From: Acholeplasmataceae bacterium
Lineage (GTDB): Bacteria; Bacillota_I; Bacilli_A; ML615J-28; CAG-313
Direction: 5' to 3'
Length of the DNA stretch: 43,012 nt
Assembly: GCA_012838545.1 (NCBI GenBank)
Contig: DUPC01000007.1
Span: 1 to 43,012 of the forward strand
Shown here one piece after another: positions 24,788 through 32,814 of the stretch. The notes under the pieces are model-generated. The model was given only the letters and a program-made list of their open reading frames with translations, was not told the DNA's origin and did not search any database. Position 1 is the first letter of the stretch. Each line of letters begins with the position of its first letter. The position numbers and the translations under genes were made by a program.

Positions 24788-24823
24788 TTTTTTCCACCTG
24801 AAAATTACTTGTGATGGAAAAAA
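24788..24823 (+). promoter_or_regulatory. Stable hairpin in the leader of the small zinc-ribbon gene
   Basis: TTTTTTCCA (24788-24796) pairs with TGGAAAAAA (24815-24823), nine base pairs with an 18-base loop. TTTCA upstream and TGAAA downstream can extend it. It lies between the promoter and a GGGAGG ribbon-gene ribosome-binding site. No known riboswitch recognised. Confidence 0.45.
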
Positions 24824-24862
24824 TGAAATCGAAAATCGCAAATAAATTTTAGGGAGGAAAAA

Positions 24863-25021
24863 ATGGATAAAAAAATCGTTTGCAAAGATTGCGGACAAGA
24901 ATTTGTTTTTACTAAAGGTGAACAAGAGTTCTACTTAAGCAGACAATTCAGCGAACCAGTTCGTTGCAAAGCTTGCCGCGATGCGCGCAAGAATCAAAAA
25001 AACAAAGAAAAAACTTACTAA
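24863..25021 (+). CDS. Small zinc-ribbon protein (probable zinc-binding domain)
   Basis: A 52-residue protein below the size cut-off of the ORF track: MDKKIVCKDCGQEFVF... It has CKDC (C7, C10) and CKAC (C35, C38), forming one zinc site. Between them is the FTKGEQEFYLSRQF core typical of a small zinc-binding family common in Bacillota (zf-trcl-like), and a Lys-rich tail follows. The function of the family is not established, but the basic tail would suit nucleic acid or ribosome binding. It starts after AGGGAGG and has a strong promoter, a structured leader and a perfect terminator, so it is probably well expressed. Confidence 0.88.
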   Translation: MDKKIVCKDCGQEFVFTKGEQEFYLSRQFSEPVRCKACRDARKNQKNKEKTY

Positions 25022-25033
25022 TCATATGTTTTT

Positions 25034-25063
25034 ATCACTTAGGAATCTAAGTGATTTTTTTTT
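25034..25063 (+). terminator. Terminator after the small zinc-ribbon gene
   Basis: Perfect stem ATCACTTAG/CTAAGTGAT (9 bp), loop GAAT, then a long T run. Confidence 0.92.
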
Positions 25064-25111
25064 ATAGTTTTGGTTTATTTTTATTGGCAATAATAAAAGC
25101 GAGGGATTGTG

Positions 25112-25894
25112 ATGATTCAAAAAATAAAAACTTTTTTAAAAACCTATCATTCTTTGACAAAAACCTATCATCCCGCATTGCTTGCGAGCGCGATTGTGTT
25201 TTACATTTTAATGGTTATTTTGCCATTGGGAGGACTGGTTTTATACATTTTGGGTTCGCTTTCGATTGAAGTCGACGGTTACCCTGACTTATTCGGCGCC
25301 ATCGGAAATCCAAGGGTCAGTATCGTCTCCAGCATCATTTTGTTTTTTAACTTGTTGTGGGTTTCTTCGCAACTGACCGATACCTTAAATATTGTTTCCG
25401 ATGTGGTGTACACCGATGTCAAAAAACGTATCTTTTGGAAGCGGCGAATCTATTCGTTTTTGATTACTTTGCTTTTGGTCTTCATTATTGTTGTGGAAAT
25501 TATTGCCTTTTTAGTAGTTTCTTTTTTAATAAAACGTCTTGCCAACAACCAAATTTTTTACCAATATCCGCTTTTGCTTTCCGCTATCCATATCCTGCAA
25601 ATTCTCATTCAATTTGTGGGGATTTGGATTCTTACCAGTTTTGTTTATAAGTATGTGATTCCCGTAAAAGTGAAATTAAGCGCGGTATTGAAATCCTGTT
25701 TGGGTGTGACAATCGTTTGGTTTACCATGACATTTTTATACCAAAGTTTTTTTGTCAGTTTCCAACAGGAAGCATATACGGTTTTGTACGGAGCACTTGC
25801 CAATATTTTTTTGTTTTTGCTTTGGTTGTATGCGATAAGCTATGTGTTTATTGCTGGATTAATTTTCAATTATTATCTTTATCGAAAACAGTAA
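25112..25894 (+). CDS. YihY/BrkB-family membrane protein
   Basis: A 260-residue membrane protein with about six hydrophobic spans. It matches the YihY/virulence factor BrkB family: an N-terminal HPALLASAIVFYILMVILPL segment, LWVSSQLTDTLNIVSDVVY, and the C-terminal YGALANIFLFLLWLYAISYVFIAGLIFNYYL. The molecular function of the family is unsettled; it was once mislabelled ribonuclease BN. GTG 25109 and ATG 25112 are both possible; ATG 25112 is better spaced from GAGGGA. The next gene follows after 40 bases with no clear promoter or terminator between them, so they are probably co-transcribed. Confidence 0.85.
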   Translation: MIQKIKTFLKTYHSLTKTYHPALLASAIVFYILMVILPLGGLVLYILGSLSIEVDGYPDLFGAIGNPRVSIVSSIILFFNLLWVSSQLTDTLNIVSDVVYTDVKKRIFWKRRIYSFLITLLLVFIIVVEIIAFLVVSFLIKRLANNQIFYQYPLLLSAIHILQILIQFVGIWILTSFVYKYVIPVKVKLSAVLKSCLGVTIVWFTMTFLYQSFFVSFQQEAYTVLYGALANIFLFLLWLYAISYVFIAGLIFNYYLYRKQ

Positions 25895-25934
25895 ATAATA
25901 TATTCGGACACAAGAAAGCGCGAGGTGATAAGTC

Positions 25935-26696
25935 ATGCGTTTTGTTACAAAAGCACTTTTCATTGTGTTCATAGCCTTCTTTTCCTTTTGCTTGATTAGT
26001 TTAGGAAAAACGGAGTCCTTTGCTTATGGTTGGGGTTTTAAAAGAAATAACCAACACCAAGTGCCTGATATCGGCAAATACGCTACAGTAATAGAAGGAA
26101 CCAATTCCTATTATGTCGGCGACACTTCCCAAAAGGAAGTTTATTTGACTTTTGATGCGGGGTATGACAACGGTGAATTGGATAACATTTTAACCATCCT
26201 ACGCGAAAAGAAAGTGAAGGCGACCTTTTTCATAACGGGCGACTTCGTAAACCGTTTTCCTGATCTTTGTAAAAGAATTGTGCATGACGGCCATTTGGTC
26301 GGCAATCACACGAATTCCCACAAACCGATTACCAGCCTAACCGAAACTGAACTTGCTTCCGATTTAGCAAGCCTTGAGGAAAAATTTCTCGCTGTCACTG
26401 GGACGGTTATGTCAAATTGTTTCCGGCCCCCAAGCGGCGTCTTTGACCGAGAAAGTTTGTTGCGTTTGCAAAAACTGGGTTATAAGACTTGCTTTTGGTC
26501 GATAGCTTTTAAAGACTGGGTAACCGATAGCCAAAGGGGGGCGGATTATAGCTACGAAAGTGTCATCAATAATCTCCATAATGGAGCGATTATTTTGATA
26601 CATTCCGTATCCAAGTCCAACCGGGAAGCTTTGGGAAAAATTATTGACGAGATTAGGAATCAAGGGTTTATTTTCCGGACCGTTGATGAACTGTAG
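25935..26696 (+). CDS. pdaA: Polysaccharide deacetylase, PdaA type (muramic delta-lactam)
   Basis: A secreted or membrane-anchored NodB-fold deacetylase of 253 residues. The N-terminal signal or anchor is about residues 1-30 (ALFIVFIAFFSFCLISLG). The NodB motifs are LTFDAGYDNG (motif 1, with the catalytic Asp), HTNSH (motif 2) and RPPSGVF (motif 3), then FWSIAFKDW and IILIHSVS. WGFKRN, the YYVGDT entry and the DSQRGADY segment match B. subtilis PdaA, which deacetylates N-acetylmuramic acid for spore-cortex delta-lactam. GAGGTGAT precedes ATG 25935. Other peptidoglycan deacetylases remain possible, but the PdaA resemblance extends over the whole length. Confidence 0.87.
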   Translation: MRFVTKALFIVFIAFFSFCLISLGKTESFAYGWGFKRNNQHQVPDIGKYATVIEGTNSYYVGDTSQKEVYLTFDAGYDNGELDNILTILREKKVKATFFITGDFVNRFPDLCKRIVHDGHLVGNHTNSHKPITSLTETELASDLASLEEKFLAVTGTVMSNCFRPPSGVFDRESLLRLQKLGYKTCFWSIAFKDWVTDSQRGADYSYESVINNLHNGAIILIHSVSKSNREALGKIIDEIRNQGFIFRTVDEL

Positions 26697-26700
26697 GAAT

Positions 26701-26746
26701 GAAAAGGGCCAATAAATTGCAGGGCAATTTAAGCCCTTTTCTTCCT
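26701..26746 (+). terminator. Terminator after pdaA
   Basis: Stem GAAAAGGGC/GCCCTTTTC (9 bp) with an inner AAATTGC/GCAATTT stem. The T tract is short and mixed, so efficiency is uncertain. Confidence 0.65.
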
Positions 26747-26780
26747 TCAATGTAATTTTTAAGTCGAAAATCCTTAAATG

Positions 26781-26789
26781 TGTTATACT
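26781..26789 (+). promoter_or_regulatory. Extended -10 promoter of the rRNA methyltransferase gene
   Basis: TGTTATACT, a TGn plus TATACT extended -10, 20 bases before the start codon; the -35 is poor. It lies between a terminator and the gene. Confidence 0.55.
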
Positions 26790-26809
26790 AGTAGATGTGA
26801 GGAAAAATT

Positions 26810-28174
26810 ATGAATATCTTAAATAAAAATCAAGAAATCTTATTATCAATTAAACGCATCGGTATCAATGGCGAAGGAATTGGTTATTATAAACGTTTAG
26901 CTGTTTTTGTTCCAGGAGCAATTCCGGGCGAAGAAGTAGTGGTTCGCATCACCGAAGTTTTTGAAAAATATGCAAACGCTCAGATGCTTCGTTTCAAAAA
27001 GGAACCGTCTCCTCAGCGTATTACCCCTCCTTGCCCTTATTATGATAAGTGCGGGGGCTGCCAGATGCAACATATCAGTTATGACGAACAACTCCGAATC
27101 AAAAAAGATTTGGTGATGGCTGCATTCGAACGTTATTATAACAAAGAATTAAATCCGAAAATCTTTAAAGACACCATAGGTATGGCTAACCCTTGGCGTT
27201 ATCGCAACAAAGCCAAGCTGCCGGTTCGTTATGACGGTAAAAAACTAGTGACGGGTTTATATGCTTTTGATTCCAATAGGTTAGTTTTTATCGATGATTG
27301 TATCGTGGAAAAAGAATTGGTCAGAGAAACAGTATCAAAAATCTGCGATTATTTAACCAAATCCGAAATCATCGCCTACGAACCACGCGCTAAAGATGGG
27401 GTTTTGCGACACCTTGTGGTAAGGGAATCCCAAGATTCCGGCGAAGTACAAGTTACTTTGATTCTTTTCAAAGAGGATGCAAGAACCATTAAGATTGCCA
27501 AAGAGTTAATCAATTTGCCTAATGTCGCTTCGGTTTATATCAGTATCAATGATGACCCCGATGCTTTAGAAAACTTTGGTGAAAAAACCACCCTATTGGC
27601 GGGAAAACCGGAAATTACCGAAAAATTGGGCGAATATTATTTCGACCTTTTACCTACCGCTTTCTTCCAATTGAATGTTGAACAAACGCAAAAACTATAT
27701 GAACAAGTGGCCAAAGTCGCTAAACTTACCGGCAACGAAATGGTAGTTGACGGCTATTGTGGAGTGGGCACGATTGCCTTATGGCTTTCGGGCCAAGCCA
27801 AAGAAGTCCGGGGAATTGATTTGAATCCGGAAGCGATAAAAAATGCCAAAGAAAACGCTATAAAAAATAAGGTAACCAACGCCTCGTTTTATGTGGGAAA
27901 TGTTTCGGGAAATTTGCAACAATTTGAAAGAGAGGGTTTTGTTCCTGATTTATTGGTAGTTGATCCTCCGCGAACAGGAATGGATGCCAAACTCCTAAAC
28001 TACTTGCAAAACAATCCGGTTCCGCGCATTATTTATGTTTCGTGCAATCCTTCCACCTTGGCGAAAAACTGCAGCCACCTGCAAAGCAAATATCAGATTT
28101 TATCCGTCCAGCCTTTGGACATGTTCCCGCAAACCGCCGCGGTGGAATCAGTTGTATTATTGCAAAGAAGATAA
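26810..28174 (+). CDS. rlmD: 23S rRNA (uracil-C5)-methyltransferase, RlmD/RlmCD type
   Basis: SAM-dependent RNA m5U methyltransferase of 454 residues. An N-terminal TRAM domain (about 8-62) is followed by the iron-sulfur ligands C75, C81, C84 and C164. The SAM-binding motif is VVDGYCGVGTIAL, then VVDPPRTGMD, and the catalytic nucleophile C412 lies in YVSCNPSTLAKN. Bacillota often have one enzyme (RlmCD) that modifies both U747 and U1939, so RlmCD is equally likely; TrmA is excluded by the iron-sulfur and TRAM parts. It has its own extended -10 promoter and ends at a bidirectional terminator. Confidence 0.93.
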   Translation: MNILNKNQEILLSIKRIGINGEGIGYYKRLAVFVPGAIPGEEVVVRITEVFEKYANAQMLRFKKEPSPQRITPPCPYYDKCGGCQMQHISYDEQLRIKKDLVMAAFERYYNKELNPKIFKDTIGMANPWRYRNKAKLPVRYDGKKLVTGLYAFDSNRLVFIDDCIVEKELVRETVSKICDYLTKSEIIAYEPRAKDGVLRHLVVRESQDSGEVQVTLILFKEDARTIKIAKELINLPNVASVYISINDDPDALENFGEKTTLLAGKPEITEKLGEYYFDLLPTAFFQLNVEQTQKLYEQVAKVAKLTGNEMVVDGYCGVGTIALWLSGQAKEVRGIDLNPEAIKNAKENAIKNKVTNASFYVGNVSGNLQQFEREGFVPDLLVVDPPRTGMDAKLLNYLQNNPVPRIIYVSCNPSTLAKNCSHLQSKYQILSVQPLDMFPQTAAVESVVLLQRR

Positions 28175-28191
28175 ACAAAAAAAAGAAAAAT

Positions 28192-28218
28192 GCTATTGGA
28201 GGACCAATAGCGTTTTTT
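28192..28218. terminator. Bidirectional terminator between rlmD and the SGNH hydrolase
   Basis: Stem GCTATTGG/CCAATAGC (8 bp), loop AGGA. T run on the plus side, and an A-rich run upstream gives T's for the minus strand, serving both convergent genes. Confidence 0.88.
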
Positions 28219-28831
28219 ATTGGGTGATGGTGATTTTCTTAAGAATTTCCTTGGCGATAAACTTATGTCCTTCCGTTGTGGGATGAATACCGTCTTCCGA
28301 CCAGTAAACCGGTGGTTTTGTTACGCTTGCTTCTCTGAAGCGGCCGTCCAAAGTAAGATACTCATGGTTGAATTTGTAGGCGAGACGTCTTAAAATGATA
28401 AATTTGGAATATAAGTCTTGGTAAAAAAGATTCTTTTGGGGATCAGTATCGATAATAAACGGTTCGATTAATAAGACCGGAATATTTAAGTCCTGCTTAA
28501 TTTGATTCAACAAGGTTTCCAAATTATTTTGAAAATCTTCATCGGTAACATTTTTTCCTAACGAATACTTATGCCATACATCATTGATGCCGATTAGGAT
28601 GATAATATAATCGGGATTCTCGGACAATACATCCTTTTCGAAGCGGTTTAGCAAGTCGATGGTGCGGTCACCGCTGATTCCCCGATTGATAATCGTGGCT
28701 TTTCCTGCTAAGGCTTCTTGTAAGTATAGACAATATCCATTTCCCAAATCGTTTTTGTCTTGATAGGATCGTCCTGCGGAAGTGATACTGTCCCCGTAGA
28801 TTAAAATCTTGTTTCCTTTTTTAATGTTCAT
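28217..28831 (-). CDS. SGNH/GDSL-family hydrolase
   Basis: A 204-residue esterase or acyl hydrolase with the four SGNH blocks: GDSIT (nucleophile Ser), GISGDRT (Gly), IGINDVW (Asn) and DGIHPTTEGH (Asp and His). No signal peptide is visible, so it probably acts in the cytoplasm. Substrates in this group include acetylated sugars, lysophospholipids and xylan acetyl groups; none can be chosen here. On the minus strand the start has GGAG upstream. It shares its upstream region, divergently, with csoR. Confidence 0.9.
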   Translation of the reverse strand: MNIKKGNKILIYGDSITSAGRSYQDKNDLGNGYCLYLQEALAGKATIINRGISGDRTIDLLNRFEKDVLSENPDYIIILIGINDVWHKYSLGKNVTDEDFQNNLETLLNQIKQDLNIPVLLIEPFIIDTDPQKNLFYQDLYSKFIILRRLAYKFNHEYLTLDGRFREASVTKPPVYWSEDGIHPTTEGHKFIAKEILKKITITQ

Positions 28832-28857
28832 GGTAACAACTCCTTTACTTGTAAATA

Positions 28858-28886
28858 ATTATACTTTATTTATCCAAATTTGTCTT
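28858..28886 (-). promoter_or_regulatory. Promoter of the SGNH hydrolase gene
   Basis: Minus-strand AAGACA (28881-28886), 17-base spacer, TATAAT (28858-28863). It is divergent from the csoR promoter 30 bases away. Confidence 0.55.
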
Positions 28887-28915
28887 GTGGATTAAGCTTT
28901 TTTAATGCATCTTTT

Positions 28916-28944
28916 TTGACTATTGGGTTAAAAAAGGTTATAAT
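28916..28944 (+). promoter_or_regulatory. Promoter of csoR-copA
   Basis: TTGACT (28916-28921), 17-base spacer, TATAAT (28939-28944): the closest to consensus in the window. Transcription should start near 28951, at the edge of the operator. Confidence 0.82.
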
Positions 28945-28950
28945 TAATCA

Positions 28951-28972
28951 TACCCTCCCCATGGGGGGTGAG
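28951..28972 (+). promoter_or_regulatory. Probable CsoR operator
   Basis: TACCCTCCCCATGGGGGGTG is a GC-rich inverted repeat (CCCC-AT-GGGG core) in AT-rich DNA, directly after the -10 of csoR. CsoR operators are known as C-tract/G-tract pseudo-palindromes, so autoregulation relieved by Cu(I) is expected. Confidence 0.65.
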
Positions 28973-28979
28973 GTGAAAT

Positions 28980-29240
28980 ATGAATGAACAAAGAAAAAAA
29001 GCCAAACTTTTAATCCAAACCGCAAAAGGCCAAACCGAAGCGATTATCAACATGATTGACGACAATCGCTATTGCATCGATATTTCCAATCAGATACTTG
29101 CGGTAGCAGCCTTATTGAAAAAAGCCAATATGTTGATTTTGGAACAACATATCCAACATTGCGTCAAAGAAGCGATGCAAGAAAATAAGGAAAAAGAAAA
29201 GTTGGAAGAAATAATGAATATTTTAAATCGTTTAATGTAG
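28980..29240 (+). CDS. csoR: Copper-sensing repressor CsoR
   Basis: An 86-residue all-helical CsoR/FrmR-family repressor that releases DNA when Cu(I) binds. The Cu(I) ligand set is visible: C32 (RYCIDIS), H57 and C61 (HIQHC). This Cys-His-Cys pattern marks the copper branch, as distinct from the formaldehyde (FrmR) or nickel/cobalt (RcnR) branches. It starts at ATG 28980 after GAGGTG, immediately downstream of a likely operator. copA begins 12 bases after the stop, giving the common csoR-copA copper unit, here without a separate copZ chaperone. Confidence 0.93.
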   Translation: MNEQRKKAKLLIQTAKGQTEAIINMIDDNRYCIDISNQILAVAALLKKANMLILEQHIQHCVKEAMQENKEKEKLEEIMNILNRLM

Positions 29241-29252
29241 AAAGGATTATCC

Positions 29253-31700
29253 ATGAAAAAAGAAACAGTTAAAATTGAAGGCATGCATTGCGCATCCTGT
29301 GCCAGATATGTTGAGAACGCAAGTTCCGTGGTAGAAGGAGTCAAAAGCTCCAATGTCAATTTGGCAACCGAAAAAATGACCGTTGTATATGACGAGAAGG
29401 TTGTTTCGATGGCTGATATTGCCTTAGCGGTAAAAAAAGCGGGATATGAGGTTGTGCAAGATTTAGAAGTTGAAAAGAAATTGTTGCAAATTGAGGGAAT
29501 GACTTGCGCGTCTTGTGCCAAAGCCGTGGAAAAAGTTACAACTCGGCTTAATGGCGTCAAAGAAGCAACTGTCAATCTGGCCCAAGAAACGTTAAATGTC
29601 AGTTACGATTCAAGCAAGATAGCGTTAAACGATATCATCAATGCGATTCAAAAAGCCGGTTATGGTGCCCAACAAAAAACACTGGACGAACAAGCGCAAA
29701 AACAAAACTTAGCTACTTTAAAACTTAGAAAGCGGTTTTTGTTTTCGTTAATTTTTACCGTTCCCCTATTATACATTTCCATGGGCAGCATGATTGGATT
29801 ACCGCTACCCAAATTTTTGTCATTAGAACAAAATCCTTTAAATTTTGCTTTAATTCAACTATTGTTAACCTTACCGGTTGTCGGGGTAGGTTATCGGTTT
29901 TATTCGGTGGGATTTAAAGCCTTGTTCAGAAGGCAACCTAATATGGATTCTTTGATTGCGATTGGAACAAGTTCGGCTTTTTTGTACGGGGTTTTCTCGG
30001 TAATCATGATTATTCTCGGAAAACACGAAAATGCCCATAACCTGTACTTCGAATCGGCAGCGGTGATTTTAACCTTGATTACTTTAGGAAAGTATTTAGA
30101 AACTGTTTCCAAAGGTAAAACTTCCGAAGCGATTAAGAAGTTGATGGGACTTTCCCCCAAACAAGCAACGATTATGGTGGATGAGAAAGAAGTAGTAGTC
30201 GATATCGACCAAGTGAAAGTCGGACAAACGATTGTGGTAAAACCCGGCGAACGCTTGCCGGTGGATGGAATCGTCACCAAAGGCCATACCGCAATCGATG
30301 AATCGATGTTGACCGGAGAAAGTATTCCGGTGGAAAAAAGCAAGGGCGATACCGTTATCGGCGCCAGCATCAACACGAGCGGACGAATCGAATATCAAGC
30401 CACCAAAGTAGGAAAAGATACGGTTTTAGCTCAAATTATTCGGTTGGTGGAAGAAGCTCAGGGTTCAAAAGCGCCGATTGCCAAACTGGCGGATAAAATT
30501 TCGGGAATCTTTGTTCCGGTAGTCATGGCTTTAGCCATAATATCCGGCCTTGCTTGGGGAATTTATGAAAAAGATTTTGTTTTTGCCTTAACCATTTTTA
30601 TTTCGGTTTTGGTCATTGCTTGTCCTTGCGCCTTAGGGCTTGCAACCCCTACCGCCATCATGGTCGGAACCGGGAAAGGTGCGGAACTAGGGATTTTAAT
30701 TAAGAGCGCGGAAAGTTTGGAAATCGCCCATCATATCGATACAATCGTTTTTGATAAAACGGGTACTTTAACCGAAGGTAAACCTGTGGTTACGAATGTG
30801 ATAAAAAGCGAAAGAACCCAGATAAATGATTTGTTGAGACTGGCAGGGTCGATTGAACAAGGTTCCGAACATCCATTGGGTAAAGCGATTGTAAATTATG
30901 TTGTTAGCCAAAACATCCCTCTGGCCAAAATCGATGAATTTCAAGCCATCCCCGGCCAAGGAGTAAAAGGCGTGGTGGAAAGAACCAAAGTAATCCTCGG
31001 AAACCAAAAACTGATGGAACAGTTTTCGATTGACACTAAGGATTTTGACGAAGTTGTAAGCGAGATGCAAGCAAAGGGCCAAACCCCGATGTTTGTGGCA
31101 ATTGATGGACATTTGGAAGGCGTAATTAGTGTCAGCGATCCTTTAAAGCAAACGACTAAAGAAGCGATTAATAAACTAAAAGCCTTAGGCTTGGAAGTCA
31201 TCATGATTACCGGTGATAACAAAAAAACCGCCCTTGCAATTGCCTCGGAAGCGGGAATCGCAAAGATAAAAGCCGAAGTATTGCCGGACCAAAAAAGAAA
31301 AATTGTTAAGAGTTTGCAAGCAGAAGGAAGAAGGATTGCCATGGTTGGCGATGGAATTAATGATGCGCCTTCGCTTGCGCAAGCGGATGTCGGAATTGCT
31401 ATTGGCAGCGGTACGGATGTGGCGATGGAATCGGCGGATATCGTGCTGATGAAAAACGATTTATTGGATGTGGTTGCAGCACTTGAATTAAGCCATCGAA
31501 CAATCAAAAACATCAAGCAGAACCTCTTTTGGGCTTTCGGTTACAATGTGCTGGGAATACCGATTGCGATGGGAGTATTGCATCTGTTTGGCGGGCCGCT
31601 CCTTAGCCCGATGATTGCGGCGGGAGCTATGTCGTTTAGTTCCGTATCGGTTGTTTTAAACGCCTTAAGGTTGAAACGCTTTAAGCCGAGCACCAAATAA
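29253..31700 (+). CDS. copA: Copper-exporting P-type ATPase (P1B-1)
   Basis: An 815-residue Cu(I) exporter. Two N-terminal heavy-metal-associated domains have GMHCASC and GMTCASC. The actuator TGES motif, the membrane ACPCALGLATP (CPC), the phosphorylation site DKTGTLTEG, nucleotide-binding SEHPLG and hinge GDGINDAP are all present. The N-M-x(2)-S-S-type last spans (AGAMSFSSVSVVLNALRL) fit Cu(I) specificity, group P1B-1. It starts after GAAAGGA. It is regulated with csoR by the upstream operator. Confidence 0.96.
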   Translation: MKKETVKIEGMHCASCARYVENASSVVEGVKSSNVNLATEKMTVVYDEKVVSMADIALAVKKAGYEVVQDLEVEKKLLQIEGMTCASCAKAVEKVTTRLNGVKEATVNLAQETLNVSYDSSKIALNDIINAIQKAGYGAQQKTLDEQAQKQNLATLKLRKRFLFSLIFTVPLLYISMGSMIGLPLPKFLSLEQNPLNFALIQLLLTLPVVGVGYRFYSVGFKALFRRQPNMDSLIAIGTSSAFLYGVFSVIMIILGKHENAHNLYFESAAVILTLITLGKYLETVSKGKTSEAIKKLMGLSPKQATIMVDEKEVVVDIDQVKVGQTIVVKPGERLPVDGIVTKGHTAIDESMLTGESIPVEKSKGDTVIGASINTSGRIEYQATKVGKDTVLAQIIRLVEEAQGSKAPIAKLADKISGIFVPVVMALAIISGLAWGIYEKDFVFALTIFISVLVIACPCALGLATPTAIMVGTGKGAELGILIKSAESLEIAHHIDTIVFDKTGTLTEGKPVVTNVIKSERTQINDLLRLAGSIEQGSEHPLGKAIVNYVVSQNIPLAKIDEFQAIPGQGVKGVVERTKVILGNQKLMEQFSIDTKDFDEVVSEMQAKGQTPMFVAIDGHLEGVISVSDPLKQTTKEAINKLKALGLEVIMITGDNKKTALAIASEAGIAKIKAEVLPDQKRKIVKSLQAEGRRIAMVGDGINDAPSLAQADVGIAIGSGTDVAMESADIVLMKNDLLDVVAALELSHRTIKNIKQNLFWAFGYNVLGIPIAMGVLHLFGGPLLSPMIAAGAMSFSSVSVVLNALRLKRFKPSTK

Positions 31701-31772
31701 GTTTTCTCAATTTAACCACTTGCTTTTTCGTCAAATAAACCAAATATTTGAAAACTCACTGCTTTACAAAGT

Positions 31773-31796
31773 ACTGCTTTATAAAGTAGTTTTTTC
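31773..31796 (+). terminator. Probable terminator after copA
   Basis: ACTGCTT/AAGTAGT stem (7 bp, one G-T) with TATA loop, followed by six T. AT-rich and therefore weak. A related ACTGCTTTACAAAGTACT lies just upstream. Confidence 0.55.
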
Positions 31797-31822
31797 TTTG
31801 GAAAATTCCTTATAATAATTCC

Positions 31823-31850
31823 TTTAAAAACGAAGGAGTTATAGTATAAT
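31823..31850 (+). promoter_or_regulatory. Promoter of ptb-buk
   Basis: TTTAAA (31823-31828), 16-base spacer, TATAAT (31845-31850). The ORF-track start at 31849 falls inside this -10. Confidence 0.55.
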
Positions 31851-31854
31851 GTTA

Positions 31855-31869
31855 ATGCAAACGTTTTCT
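31855..31869 (+). promoter_or_regulatory. CcpA catabolite-responsive element (cre) of ptb-buk
   Basis: ATGCAAACGTTTTCT matches the cre consensus WTGNAANCGNWNNCW at every fixed position. It overlaps the expected transcription start, a position where bound CcpA represses. CcpA itself is not in the window. Confidence 0.75.
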
Positions 31870-31893
31870 AAATTTAGAAAAATGGAGGTTAAT

Positions 31894-32790
31894 ATGAAGT
31901 CGCTAAAAGAACTTCTAAATTTTAAGACGAATAAAAAGGTTAGGATTGCGGTGGCGTGTCCGGAAGACTATGAGGTGTTAAGCGCCATTTTTGAAGCTTA
32001 TGAACTAGACATGGGTTTATTTTCGCTTTTCGGCAATGTCAGTAAAATCAAAAGTATCGCCCAAGAAATAGGAAAAGATATTCCGAGTGATTTTTTATTG
32101 GTTGATGCAACGGATGGTCAACTTGCTTGCCAATTGGCGGTAAAAGCCGTGTCCCAAGGGGAAGCGCAAATTCTCATGAAAGGTTTAATTGACACAAGCG
32201 TGATTTTGAAAGAAGCCCTGAACAAAGAGTATGGGATTCGCACCGATAAAATCCTGAGCCATGTCATGGTTTGCGAACTGCCTTTCTTAAACCGCTTGGT
32301 TTTATTGAGCGATGGGGCCATGATTATCGATCCAAGTGTTCCTCAACTGAAAGAAATAACGATGAATGCGGTGGAACTGGCGAAAGCATTGGGATTTGCC
32401 CGTCCCAAGGTCGCAGTTTTAAGTGCCGTGGAAAAAATCAATCCGAAAATGCCTTCAACCTTAAAAGCCCAAGAATTAAGGGAACTATGGGAAAAAGGCG
32501 AAATCCCTGATTGTGAATTATACGGACCGCTTGCGGTGGACGGGGCCTTGAGTTTGGAAGCTGCACGCATCAAAAAAATTGAAAGTCCCGTAGCGGGCAG
32601 AGCAGATATTTTAATTGTGCCGTTCATTGAAGTGGGCAATGCCTTATATAAGGGCTGGATGTTTGGCTGTTCGGGACCAAAAAGCGCGGGAATCATCATG
32701 GGTGCCAAAGCTCCGATTGTTTTAACATCCCGTGCCGATTCGCATGAAGCCAAATTGTATTCGATTGCCTTAGCAATAAAATGTTTATAA
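31894..32790 (+). CDS. ptb: Phosphate butyryltransferase (branched/short-chain acyl-CoA)
   Basis: Transfers the acyl group of butyryl-CoA, or of branched-chain acyl-CoAs, to phosphate. It is a PTA/PTB-fold protein of 298 residues. Features are the QILMKGLIDTSVILKEALN segment (binding site), LSDGAMIIDP, the VAVLSAVEKINPKMPST segment, the DGALSLEAA segment and the C-terminal PIVLTSRADSHEAKLYSIALA. The ORF-track start (31849) overlaps the -10; ATG 31894 with TGGAGG upstream is right. The gene is followed 24 bases later by buk, and a cre box controls the pair. Confidence 0.93.
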   Translation: MKSLKELLNFKTNKKVRIAVACPEDYEVLSAIFEAYELDMGLFSLFGNVSKIKSIAQEIGKDIPSDFLLVDATDGQLACQLAVKAVSQGEAQILMKGLIDTSVILKEALNKEYGIRTDKILSHVMVCELPFLNRLVLLSDGAMIIDPSVPQLKEITMNAVELAKALGFARPKVAVLSAVEKINPKMPSTLKAQELRELWEKGEIPDCELYGPLAVDGALSLEAARIKKIESPVAGRADILIVPFIEVGNALYKGWMFGCSGPKSAGIIMGAKAPIVLTSRADSHEAKLYSIALAIKCL

Positions 32791-32814
32791 TACCAAAAAA
32801 AAAAGGAGAACAAT

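Noticed and set aside
30941-31516. 191-residue minus-strand ORF within copA
   Set aside because: Shadow frame: Ser/Ile-rich translation, no ribosome-binding site or family features, fully inside a well-supported gene.
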